Positions 55,203-63,226 of a stretch of 64,000 nt of DNA are shown here, one piece after another. Below the pieces are notes generated by a model. That model ran no database searches. It was not told where the DNA came from and saw only the letters and a list, made by a program, of their open reading frames with translations. Position numbers and translations under genes: made by a program. Each line of letters opens with the position of its first letter. The stretch's first letter is position 1. Location of the stretch: NCBI RefSeq assembly GCF_005862305.2, contig NZ_CP054021.1, forward strand, positions 3,326,501 through 3,390,500. Direction: 5' to 3'. Source of the DNA: Rhizobium indicum. Lineage in GTDB: Bacteria; Pseudomonadota; Alphaproteobacteria; Rhizobiales; Rhizobiaceae.

Positions 55203-55230
55203 CAGCCGCCCTTCGGGCGGCTGTTTGATT
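55203..55230 (+). terminator. Terminator after pntB
   Basis: CAGCCGCCC (55203-55211) with GGGCGGCTG (55215-55223), 3-base loop, followed by TTTG. The T-run is short but placement 12 bases after the pntB stop is right. Confidence 0.7.
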
Positions 55231-55276
55231 TATGCGGCACGCCACTGCTGTCTGCCTTCTGGCCGGCCGCTTTTTG

Positions 55277-55759
55277 TCAGGTCTCTCCCGGCACGAGTGT
55301 CATCTTTTCGACGCCGATCGCCAGGTTCAGGCCTTCCTGAGCCTGGACGTTCAATGGCTGCAGCATGAAGGCCTTGTCGGTGCCGCCGGCGATGATCTTG
55401 GCGCCGGCGCCTGCACCGATGCTCGCATCGGCGCCGATCCCGTAATATTCGCCGGCAAGGGCGAATTGCGGGATATCCGTGCCGGTCTTTGCCAGCACCT
55501 GCCAGATCATGACGCTCTTGCCGGTCTGGCCGATATCGAGGCCGAATTTCTCGATTTTGCCGGCATAGACTGCCTTGGCGCCGCCGGCCGCCGACGTGTA
55601 GGTGCAGATAAGGTTCTTCTGCGAGGTGACGATCAGACCCTGGCCGCCATCCGATCCACAAACCAGACGGCCAAGCGTGACATAATTTTCCGCGCCCGCC
55701 GGGCTCGCCCAGGCAGCGGCTGTCAGTGCCGCGGCTGCGATCATCGTTTGCTTGAACAT
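55277..55759 (-). CDS. DUF992-family secreted protein
   Basis: 160 residues. Signal peptide MFKQTMIAAAALTAAAWASPAGA, then the DUF992 domain (VTLGRLVCGSDGGQGLIVTSQKNLICTYT, two conserved cysteines; GKIEKFGLDIGQTGKSVMIWQV; the closing GADASIGAGAGAKIIAGG and NLAIGVEKMTLVP). Rhizobial periplasmic protein of unknown function. CCAAAGGAGAA ribosome site lies just before ATG 55759, so an extension to 55864 is rejected. Convergent with pntB. Confidence 0.9.
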   Translation of the reverse strand: MFKQTMIAAAALTAAAWASPAGAENYVTLGRLVCGSDGGQGLIVTSQKNLICTYTSAAGGAKAVYAGKIEKFGLDIGQTGKSVMIWQVLAKTGTDIPQFALAGEYYGIGADASIGAGAGAKIIAGGTDKAFMLQPLNVQAQEGLNLAIGVEKMTLVPGET

Positions 55760-55821
55760 GGTCTTTCTCCTTTGGAATGACCTGTCCGAAACGGGTGGAG
55801 GTAGCGATTGTTCCGAGGCTT

Positions 55822-57474
55822 TTATTCCCGCTCCAGCGTGGCGCGCTGCGCCGTCAGCACCCATAACAGGCCTTCCGGCCGGAAATCGATCTCAACCGTG
55901 CCGCGGAAGGCGGAGGCGGCATGAGCCTTGATAACGGTCGTGCCGAAGCCCGAGCGCGACGGCTCGGTGACCGGCGGGCCGCCGCGTTCTTCCCAGGTGA
56001 AGCGGAGCAGGGCATCCGGCTTGTCTTCCTCGCTGACATCGCGCCATTCGAAGCGGACACGGCCTTGCGGTACGGAGAGCGCACCGTATTTCACCGAATT
56101 GGTGGCGAGTTCGTGCAAGGCGAGGCCGAGATTCTGCACGGCATCCGGCTTCAGCACGAAGTCTTCGCCGCTGATGTCGATCTGCTCGCGCGATTGCGGG
56201 AAGGCGTGCAAATGGATGTCGACGACCCGCCGCAGCGACACGCCTCCCCATTGTTCGCTGGTCAGGAGCTCGATCGAACGCACCAATCCTTCGAGGCGGT
56301 CGGAGACGGCGGCGCGGAAGGTCTCGACGCTGTCGGACTGCTTGGCGAGCTGGCGCATCATTGCCTGGGCAAGCGTCAGAAGGTTTTTGGTGCGGTGGAC
56401 AAGCTCGTGCATGACGAAACGGAGCCGGTCCTCGGTCTCGCTGCGATCGAAAGAGGCATTCGAAAGGGCAATCGCCACCTGGTTGGCCTCGATGACGCTG
56501 GTCTCGACCGGCGAGACGATATGGCCTTCGCCCATGCGGTTCGCCATGTCGGCGATATCGCGGATGGTGGTGCGCACCTGTCTTGCGACGGCATAGGCAC
56601 CCAGCACGGCGACGAGCACCAGTGCCACGCCGCCGATGATGAGGAAACGCCAGGTGCTGAGGATCGAAGCCTGGGCGATCGGTCCCCAGATCACCGTCTT
56701 CCAGGACCAGCCGGGGATCTGGGCATAACCGAGGAGCATGTGCGGCAGGATCGTCTCGTCCTGGAAGACACCGCGGGACGCGATGAGTGCCGGCAGAATG
56801 CGCGGATCGAATGGCGTGCCGGGTTCGAGATTGGCGGGGCCGGTGGCCGCGACGACGTGGCCGCTTTCATCGATGACGGCGGCCGACCAGCCGGAGGCAA
56901 GACCCTCGGTGGTCACGAGCTTGCCCAGATCCTTCGCGTTTTGCGTGATGATGAGGGCTGCGACGGGCTCATTCTTCCGCGGCAGGGTGACGTTATAGAC
57001 CCATTCGCCGCTGGTCCGGCCGCGAAAGACGTCGGAGGCTTCGATGCGACCGGACGCCATGACCGCCTCGAGGGCGGGGATGTTCGCCGTCTTGCCGAGC
57101 GGTGTGCCGAACGCACGGCGCGTGTTCAGGAGCTGCTGGCCGGTGTGGTCAACGGCGATGACGAAAAGCGTATTGTCTCTGAGGGCCGTTTCGGTGCGCT
57201 CGTGGAAGGAGGCGAGATTGCCGTTTTCCAGCTCCGGTGAACTCGAAAGCAGCCGTAGCGTCGTTGCCATATCCTGGAGCTGGCGGTCGATGATGCGCGA
57301 AAGGGCGAGAGCATCCTGAGCCGTTTCGCGCCTCAGCGTCGAGCGCTGGTTGTCCTCCAGCTGCAGCAGAAGCAGCGTCACAAAGGCGAAGATCGGCAGT
57401 GCGATTGCCACCGCCATGGCGACGAGGTAGGTGCCGATCGAAGCCTTGGGAAAGAACAGCGCAACCAGCTTCAT
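55822..57474 (-). CDS. HWE/HisKA_2-type sensor histidine kinase with periplasmic Cache sensor
   Basis: 550 residues. Membrane helix at residues ~12-34, a periplasmic dCache-like sensor of about 240 residues (LRLLSSSPELENGN, LVTTEGLASGWSAAVIDESG), a second helix (FLIIGGVALVLVAVLGAYAV), a HAMP-like linker, and the kinase core with H-box MHELVHRTKNLLTLAQAMMR and N-box LGLALHELATNSVKYGALS, both of the HWE/HisKA_2 class. No receiver gene is adjacent, as is common for general stress response kinases of this class. An in-frame extension upstream to 57618 is in repeat DNA. Confidence 0.92.
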   Translation of the reverse strand: MKLVALFFPKASIGTYLVAMAVAIALPIFAFVTLLLLQLEDNQRSTLRRETAQDALALSRIIDRQLQDMATTLRLLSSSPELENGNLASFHERTETALRDNTLFVIAVDHTGQQLLNTRRAFGTPLGKTANIPALEAVMASGRIEASDVFRGRTSGEWVYNVTLPRKNEPVAALIITQNAKDLGKLVTTEGLASGWSAAVIDESGHVVAATGPANLEPGTPFDPRILPALIASRGVFQDETILPHMLLGYAQIPGWSWKTVIWGPIAQASILSTWRFLIIGGVALVLVAVLGAYAVARQVRTTIRDIADMANRMGEGHIVSPVETSVIEANQVAIALSNASFDRSETEDRLRFVMHELVHRTKNLLTLAQAMMRQLAKQSDSVETFRAAVSDRLEGLVRSIELLTSEQWGGVSLRRVVDIHLHAFPQSREQIDISGEDFVLKPDAVQNLGLALHELATNSVKYGALSVPQGRVRFEWRDVSEEDKPDALLRFTWEERGGPPVTEPSRSGFGTTVIKAHAASAFRGTVEIDFRPEGLLWVLTAQRATLERE

Positions 57475-57989
57475 CTGCCGACCCACATGGCAGGCGCCAC
57501 TGCAAAATCGCTTGAATCGAAACGATTTAAGGGTGAAATTGTGCAGGGATTCAAAATGTGACAGCGCCCTTCGCGCTTCAGAAAAGACGCGCGGCGCTGT
57601 AATGCGCGTGGCCCGCAACGGTTTTCGCTTGCGGCCAGGAAAGCAAAGATCCGCATCTCTCGCAAACCGCCCCCAACACGTGTTCGAACATCCGATAGCG
57701 GGCTATCGAAGCAGGTCCATGTTAGGGGGAGCAGGAGCAGGTTGCAACACACTATGACAGCCATCGACGATGATGAACGCTTTTTCGGCTTCGCTTTGCA
57801 AGGCATTACGGCCGGCTTTGCGGCAGCGTCGTTTCCTCCGCCCGGCAAGGCACGATTCACCGCGATGATATCTAACGGCCGGAAGATTCGTTTAAACCAT
57901 CAGAGACTTGGCCGCAGCCCCAATGGTTGGCGCGACCGGCAAGAGGCGGTTGCGAGCCGCCCGATGCTTCGGGCCGCCCGATGATGTCC
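57475..57989. other. 515-base gap with composite repeat and palindrome cluster
   Basis: No gene seen with confidence; two open frames of 80-130 codons look like composition artefacts. Contains a composite mosaic repeat (57498-57601) and a tight run of palindromes: AACACGTGTT (57675-57684), TGTTCGAACA (57681-57690) and CGATAGCGGGCTATCG (57693-57708). Confidence 0.6.
57498..57601. repeat. Composite intergenic mosaic repeat, copy 2
   Basis: 104-bp relative of 30160-30264: CACTGCA, an AATCG-rich inverted section, then a hairpin ending GAAAAGACGCGCGGCGCTGTA. Same order and similar spacing of parts. Lies upstream of the sensor kinase gene. Confidence 0.7.
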
Positions 57990-58859
57990 TTAGCCGGCTG
58001 GGGCGACGCCGACGCGAGCAAGGCCGTCACGAGCCGGCTGGTACTTGGGATCGAGGCCGATCGCGTGACGATAGGAGCGGGCAGCCTTCGCCTTGTCGCC
58101 GCGGCGTTCGTAGACCAGCGCCTGGTTGGCCCAGGATTCGGCGATGTTGCCGTTAAGCTCGATTGCATGGTTGAAATCGGCAAAGGCGTTGTCGTCGTCG
58201 TTCAGCGCGATATAGGAAATGCCGCGGCCATTATAGGGCTCGGCCGAATTCGGCGCGAGCGAGATCGCTTTCGAGAAATCGTCGATCGCCTTATCCTGCT
58301 GATTGCGCTTCTGATAGATCAGGCCGCGATTGTGGTAGGCGCGGCCATCGGTCGTGCCGAGCTGGATCGCCTTGTCGAAATCGTTGAAAGCCTGATCATC
58401 CTGGCCGGCCATGCGATAGACATTGCCGCGGCCGATATAGGCGACGTCGTAGCTCGGATTGATCTGCAGGGCGGCATTGTAATCGGAAATCGCCTGGGCC
58501 TGCTGGCCCATGTTGCGATAGACGAGAGCGCGGTTGGCGTAAGCCTGGAAAAACCGCGGATTGATCTGCAATGCCGTGTTGAAATCATTCAGCGCCGGGC
58601 GGAACTGGCCGGCGCGGCCATAGGCGGAACCACGGACGTTGTAACCTTCGGGATCCCTCGGATTGGCGTTGATGACCGCCGTCAGCGACGCGATGTTCTC
58701 TTCCGAACCCTGCGCCTTGTCGATGCGGATTACGGCATCCGTGGTATTGGTCGTCTCGCAGCCGGCGAGGCCAAACATTGCCGCCAGCGTCAAAGCGGGC
58801 AGGAATGCCGTTTTCTGCAAGCGCAAAGCGCGGGACGGATTAAAGGTGTTGACAGCCAT
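57990..58859 (-). CDS. Tetratricopeptide-repeat lipoprotein
   Basis: 289 residues. Lipoprotein signal with lipobox LAGC (FLPALTLAAMFGLAGCETT), then about six tetratricopeptide repeats: RGSAYGRAGQFRPALNDFNTALQINPRFFQAYANRALVYRN, DVAYIGRGNVYRMAGQDDQAFNDFDKAIQL, and so on up to the C-terminus. Resembles the NlpI-like/‘O-linked’ TPR lipoproteins of alphaproteobacteria. A scaffold role at the outer or inner membrane is probable; partners are unknown. Co-directional with the kinase but far from it. Confidence 0.92.
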   Translation of the reverse strand: MAVNTFNPSRALRLQKTAFLPALTLAAMFGLAGCETTNTTDAVIRIDKAQGSEENIASLTAVINANPRDPEGYNVRGSAYGRAGQFRPALNDFNTALQINPRFFQAYANRALVYRNMGQQAQAISDYNAALQINPSYDVAYIGRGNVYRMAGQDDQAFNDFDKAIQLGTTDGRAYHNRGLIYQKRNQQDKAIDDFSKAISLAPNSAEPYNGRGISYIALNDDDNAFADFNHAIELNGNIAESWANQALVYERRGDKAKAARSYRHAIGLDPKYQPARDGLARVGVAPAG

Positions 58860-58995
58860 TCGGGCTCGCTTTCCCCATGCGGCATATCCGGTGCGCGGAT
58901 ATGCGATCTCTCAGCGGCAAACTAAAAAAGGCGGCGGCGAACCGATCGCCCCCGCCACAATGCATCTGAAAACGTCGAAAAAACGACGGAAACGC

Positions 58996-59211
58996 TCAGC
59001 GTGCTGCGACCAGACCTTCGCGCTGGGCGCGCTTGCGGGCCAGCTTGCGAACACGACGAACAGCCTCGGCCTTTTCGCGAGCACGCTTCTGCGACGGCTT
59101 CTCGTAATAGTCGCGCATCTTCATTTCGCGGAAAATGCCTTCGCGCTGCATCTTCTTCTTGAGAGCGCGGAGAGCCTGATCAACATTGTTATCGCGGACA
59201 AGTACCTGCAC
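58996..59211 (-). CDS. rpsU: Ribosomal protein S21
   Basis: 71 residues, rhizobial S21 type: [67 protein letters not shown], very basic C-terminus. Component of the 30S subunit near the mRNA path. The start is probably GTG at 59211; a second GTG at 59220 and an ATG further upstream exist but would lengthen the family-standard N-terminus. AAAGGAA lies about 10 bases upstream. Confidence 0.95.
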   Translation of the reverse strand: MQVLVRDNNVDQALRALKKKMQREGIFREMKMRDYYEKPSQKRAREKAEAVRRVRKLARKRAQREGLVAAR

Positions 59212-59387
59212 GAGAATCACGTTCCTTTGGTTGGTTGATGCCGGAGGCGGCGCAGCGGCCTGAGGCAAAACAATAACGTCCGCGCGGCCGGAGCCTTGCG
59301 ATTGGTGATGCGAAATAGCAGATCGGGTACGGGAAGTCCAGATGGATATGGAAGGCGGGCGGAAAAATCACGCTTCGCCTGATCCAG

Positions 59388-59679
59388 TCATGATCCGGCC
59401 GGTTCGGGCGCGGCTTCATCCAGCGCGGCGATTGCCTCCTTGAGAGCCGTCCTGACCCTCAGGCGATCGGCAGACTCAACCCGGCTCATATCCAGGTGCT
59501 CGCTGAGGACGCGGCTCTTGTGGTCCGCACCGAGTGTCAGCCCATCCACCATAGGGCACGATCTCGCGCTGTATGCCCTTCATTGTGATCGGCGGCAAGG
59601 GGTGAGCGTAGACGATTTCGTTCACCAGCGCATAGGTTTCGTAGCTCAGGATGCTGAAAAGACAGCGTCCCTGATGCAT
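59388..59679 (-). pseudogene. Small gene interrupted by a frameshift
   Basis: From the ATG at 59679 the first frame reads MHQGRCLFSILSYETYALVN and continues to the PYG region near 59547, then becomes arbitrary. From the same point the other minus frame continues as DGLTLGADHKSRVLSEHLD, RVESADRLRVRTALKEAIA and ends at TGA 59388-59390. Skipping one G at about 59545-59547 joins them into ~96 residues. Either a single-base insertion, a sequencing error, or unlikely recoding. No family recognised; the low-complexity-free, codon-biased second half supports real coding. A promoter-less start is possible. Confidence 0.45.
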
Positions 59680-59771
59680 CTGCGAATGGCGTTTGAACCG
59701 AAAGCGGCGTAGCCTGTCTGCCGGCAGGTGCGGGCCGTTCTGTCGGCCGTCGGGGGGCAGCCGGTGAGATC

Positions 59772-61943
59772 ATGACGCGCGTGCAGCAAATCGGTGTCGT
59801 TATCGGCCTGGCGATCGTGGCTATGCTGACGATCCTCCGGGCAGGCGATCCCGGGATTTTCAAGCTGATCCGGGGCGTGACTTTCGACGAGTATCAGCGG
59901 CTGGTTCCCAGGACCTTCGAGCCGATGCCCGTCCGCGTGATCGACATCGACGAGACGTCGTTGCGCGAATTCGGCCAGTGGCCGTGGCCGCGGGACCGCA
60001 TGGCTCTGCTGGTGGACAGGCTTTCGGAGATGGGTGCCTCAGCCATTGCCTTCGATGTCCTCTTCGCCGAGCCGGACCGGCTGTCGCCGCGCAACGTTGT
60101 GCGCGACGTTGCCGGTGTGGATCCTTCCTTGGCCGAGAAACTGCCCGACAACGACGAGATATTCGCCCGTTCGATTGCCGAAAAACCCGTCGTGCTCGGC
60201 TTCGGCCTTTCCAACGAGGGCAACTACCGGCCGCCCGTCAAGGCGGGCTTCGCCTTCACCGGCGAAAGTCCTGTCTCGGCTCCGCCTTATCTCGGCGCCT
60301 CGACGCCGCTCAGACCGCAATTGGAGGCCAATGCGGCGGGGCTCGGCCATATCAGCCTCAACCCCGGCAATCCCTCGCCGGTGGTGCGGGCGGTGCCGCT
60401 GTTCCTGACAGACGGTGAACAGCTCTATCCGAATCTCGCGATCGAGGCTCTGCGCGTGGCGCAGGGGGCGTCGACCTATGTGCTATCGGGCGCGCCCGAT
60501 CGCGCCGGCATCATGACATCGGCAAAGATAGGGGATTTCGTCGTGCCGCTGACGGCGGCGGGCGAACTCTGGCTTTATGTCAGCCCCGACCGGGCCGAGC
60601 GGTACATATCCGCCCGTCAGGTGCTCGCGGTCGACGGGGCCTCTCCCGAGGTCGCGGCCGCCCTCGACGGCAGCATCGTCTTCATCGGCACATCGGCGGC
60701 CGGCTTGCAGGACATCCGCGTTACCGCGCTTGGCGAGAATGTTCCGGGTGTCTCGCTGCATGCGCAGGCGGTGGAGCAGATCCTCTCCGGCCATTTCCTG
60801 TCGCGGCCCGACTGGGCCGACGGGCTGGAAATCCTGCTGATCGCGGTGCTCGGCTGCCTGCTCGTCGTGGTGACGACCTTCGTCAGCCCCGCCGTCGCTC
60901 TGATCTGCGGGCTGCTGATCACGGCCATGGCGCTGGTGGCGTCCTGGCTCTCGTTTCTTTATGCAGGGCTTCTCTTCGATCCACTGGCTCCGATCGTCAG
61001 CGGATCGATCATCCATTTTGCCGCGACCTCGTTCAAGATCCTGGTGATCGATCGAGAGCGACGCGAGGTGCGGCGCGCCTTCGGACATTATCTTTCCCCA
61101 GCGCTGCTCCACCGTATCGAGCATAATCGCGACGCATTGCGTCTCGGCGGAGACGACCGCGAGTTGACGATGATGTTCGTCGATGTCAGGAATTTCACCG
61201 AAATGAGCGAGCGGCTGGCGCCGACGGATGTCGTCGCTTTCCTGAACACGCTGCTCGATGCGTTGAGCCGCCATGTCGTGGCGAATGAGGGCACGCTCGA
61301 CAAGTTCATCGGCGACTCGATCATGGCATTCTGGAATGCGCCCGTCGATGTGGCGGATCACGAAGTTAAGGCTGTTCGCGCAGCGCTTGCCATGCGCGAG
61401 ACACTCGCCGAATTGAACGCCGGCGACGCCTTTGGCTTCGGGCCCGATCAGCAAGTCAGCATCGGCATCGGCATTCATACTGGCCTTGCCTGCGTTGGCA
61501 ATATGGGCGCCAAGACCCGCTTCAACTATTCGGCTGTCGGAGATGCCGTCAACGTTGCGGCTCGAATCGAGTCCTCCTGCAAGGAGGTCGGCTTCGATAT
61601 CCTCATTTCCGACAGCACGGCACGGTCAGTGCCGGGAATGGCGCTGATCGAGGCCGGCGCGCTCCCGCTAAAGGGGAAGAGCAGCCGGACACAGATCCTC
61701 GCCGTTGTCGGCGATGAGCGGGTCGCAGCATCTCTGGAATTTGCCGCGCTCAAGGTCGTCCACAATCAGTTGATGCAGGCCCTGCAATCACACTCAAGGA
61801 ATAGCCGAAAGCTTATCGGTACGGCAAAGCTCAGGGCTGTGCAGGTGATCGGCGGTCTGGCTGAGTTCTACGAGCGCGTATCCCGCAGAGCCGATCATTT
61901 CCGCGAGGTGCCGGAGGAGGTCGAAAAAAGCGCCGCAGATTGA
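59772..61943 (+). CDS. Class III adenylate/guanylate cyclase with CHASE2 sensor
   Basis: 723 residues. Periplasmic CHASE2 domain after one N-terminal helix (VRVIDIDETSLREFGQWPWPR, ASAIAFDVLFAEPD, GSIVFIGTSAAGLQDIRVT), then three membrane helices (~residues 355-425), then a cyclase catalytic domain with metal aspartates in MMFVDVRNFTEMSE (D471) and DKFIGDSIMAFW (D515), and the later FNYSAVGDAVNVAARIES holding the nucleotide-binding Asn-Arg pair. Should form cyclic nucleotide in response to a periplasmic signal. It converges with a FecR-domain gene, a pair seen in many bacteria, suggesting the FecR protein is its periplasmic partner. Confidence 0.94.
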   Translation: MTRVQQIGVVIGLAIVAMLTILRAGDPGIFKLIRGVTFDEYQRLVPRTFEPMPVRVIDIDETSLREFGQWPWPRDRMALLVDRLSEMGASAIAFDVLFAEPDRLSPRNVVRDVAGVDPSLAEKLPDNDEIFARSIAEKPVVLGFGLSNEGNYRPPVKAGFAFTGESPVSAPPYLGASTPLRPQLEANAAGLGHISLNPGNPSPVVRAVPLFLTDGEQLYPNLAIEALRVAQGASTYVLSGAPDRAGIMTSAKIGDFVVPLTAAGELWLYVSPDRAERYISARQVLAVDGASPEVAAALDGSIVFIGTSAAGLQDIRVTALGENVPGVSLHAQAVEQILSGHFLSRPDWADGLEILLIAVLGCLLVVVTTFVSPAVALICGLLITAMALVASWLSFLYAGLLFDPLAPIVSGSIIHFAATSFKILVIDRERREVRRAFGHYLSPALLHRIEHNRDALRLGGDDRELTMMFVDVRNFTEMSERLAPTDVVAFLNTLLDALSRHVVANEGTLDKFIGDSIMAFWNAPVDVADHEVKAVRAALAMRETLAELNAGDAFGFGPDQQVSIGIGIHTGLACVGNMGAKTRFNYSAVGDAVNVAARIESSCKEVGFDILISDSTARSVPGMALIEAGALPLKGKSSRTQILAVVGDERVAASLEFAALKVVHNQLMQALQSHSRNSRKLIGTAKLRAVQVIGGLAEFYERVSRRADHFREVPEEVEKSAAD

Positions 61944-61949
61944 CAGGGC

Positions 61950-62972
61950 TCAGCGACCGCGATTGAAATTATGACCCCTGTCGCGGTTCCGATCGTTGTC
62001 GTGATCTCGATCTCGATCATGGTGGCGCTCGTGCCCCCGATGATCCAAACCGTGATTTCCGGGCTTGCCATCATTGTCATGCCGGCCGTGGCCATCATGC
62101 TTGTCGGGCCTATCCGGCTTGTCATGATGGGGCTTATCGTGGTGCGGCCTGTCATGATGAGGCTTGTCGTGATGCGGCTTGTCGGGTTTGTTCGGCCGCT
62201 CCTTTTGCGGCTCGGCCTGTCTCTGTGGCGGATCCTGCCTTTGCGGAGCAGGCGCAACTGCCGGCGGAGGCCGCGTCCTGTCTTTTCTTTCCGGCGCGGC
62301 TGAGGCCATATTGCAGCCGCCGAGCATGCCGATGCCGCCCGCAAGTCGCTGATTGCCGGAGAGGAAGGGTAGGGCGCGCTGATTTCCGAGCGTCGCGAGG
62401 ATGCTGGGGTCGACCCGGCGTGCCGCGGACATATCGCCATTCGGCTTGGCCACCACGCAATCGCAGCGTTGCTGTAGTTGCCGGCAGCCGCCCGGGCCGC
62501 AGAAACGGGCAGCACCATTCAGCAGCACGACGGCGGTCGTACCATCCGGGCCGACGTAGAAATCGAAAGCGGTGCCACGCACGCCGATCGTGCCGGCGGG
62601 AGTCAGGATCTGGTAGGCCGAGGAATTGGAATTGCCGCTGACCCAGCGGAATGTGCCCTTTGCCGCCCTGATCGTCAGTTTCTTGACCGATTGGGAATCA
62701 TCGAAGACATATTTGTCGATCACGACCGACGAACCCCAGCCGACCGCGAGCTTCGTGCCGTCACGAAACACGAATTGGCCAAGCCCCGATTGCGATGTCT
62801 TGATGCGTTCGTTGCGATGGACGCGGGTGTCGACCTCGATCGGCCCGCTCTGTCCCGTCACCTGTGTCTTGATGACGACGGCCTGGCCGACCGGCTCGGC
62901 GGCGAGCGCCGGCCATGCGCCGTTTAACGCGATGCAAAGCATCGCGACCGATACTGCGCGCCAACCCCACAT
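61950..62972 (-). CDS. FecR-domain exported protein with His/Asp-rich tail
   Basis: 340 residues. Signal peptide (MWGWRAVSVAMLCIALNGAWPALAA), a FecR domain (GQAVVIKTQVTGQSGPIEVD, GTKLAVGWGSSVVIDKYVFDD, AKGTFRWVSGNSNSSAY, TPAGTIGVRGTAFDFYV), four Cys in the middle (FCGPGGCRQLQQRCDC), and a C-terminal ~75-residue tail of repeats of the kind KPHHD/RPHHD followed by HDRDRDHDNDR, a likely metal-binding or disordered tail. It is convergent with the CHASE2 cyclase, 6 bases between stops. Confidence 0.9.
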   Translation of the reverse strand: MWGWRAVSVAMLCIALNGAWPALAAEPVGQAVVIKTQVTGQSGPIEVDTRVHRNERIKTSQSGLGQFVFRDGTKLAVGWGSSVVIDKYVFDDSQSVKKLTIRAAKGTFRWVSGNSNSSAYQILTPAGTIGVRGTAFDFYVGPDGTTAVVLLNGAARFCGPGGCRQLQQRCDCVVAKPNGDMSAARRVDPSILATLGNQRALPFLSGNQRLAGGIGMLGGCNMASAAPERKDRTRPPPAVAPAPQRQDPPQRQAEPQKERPNKPDKPHHDKPHHDRPHHDKPHHDKPDRPDKHDGHGRHDNDGKPGNHGLDHRGHERHHDRDRDHDNDRNRDRGHNFNRGR

Positions 62973-63028
62973 GATACACGTACCCCCGGGAACAGGCGAT
63001 TGTTAACATTTTAGCAATTGCTTGTCTT

Positions 63029-63046
63029 CTAACCCTCTTGGGTTAG
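63029..63046. promoter_or_regulatory. Perfect palindrome between FecR and sarcosine oxidase genes
   Basis: CTAACCC-TCTT-GGGTTAG, 7-bp arms, 4-base spacer, in the 254-base divergent gap. It may be an operator or hairpin; no regulator is adjacent. Confidence 0.4.
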
Positions 63047-63226
63047 GGCCGGGCCGGCGGCTAAGCGGAAATGCAGACGCTTGGGTCATCGGCCTGGAAG
63101 GGCATTCTCATCAGCGTGTCGAAAGCAAAGCTCTCGTGCGTCGCAAAAGAACCGTTGTGCCGCATTTGGATTTGCGATTTGTATGAGCGCGGAGAACAGG
63201 CCCTTTCCCGAAGGAGAAGAAGGCGG

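Noticed and set aside
57742..57984. 80-codon frame in the gap before the TPR gene
   Set aside because: No ribosome site and no recognisable features; overlaps a region without codon bias.
59440..59712. 90-codon plus-strand frame over the frameshifted gene
   Set aside because: No ribosome site, no coding signature; minus-strand frames fit better.
61971..62303. 110-codon frame opposite the His-rich tail
   Set aside because: Its Val/Met/Ile content is simply the complement of the KPHHD repeats.
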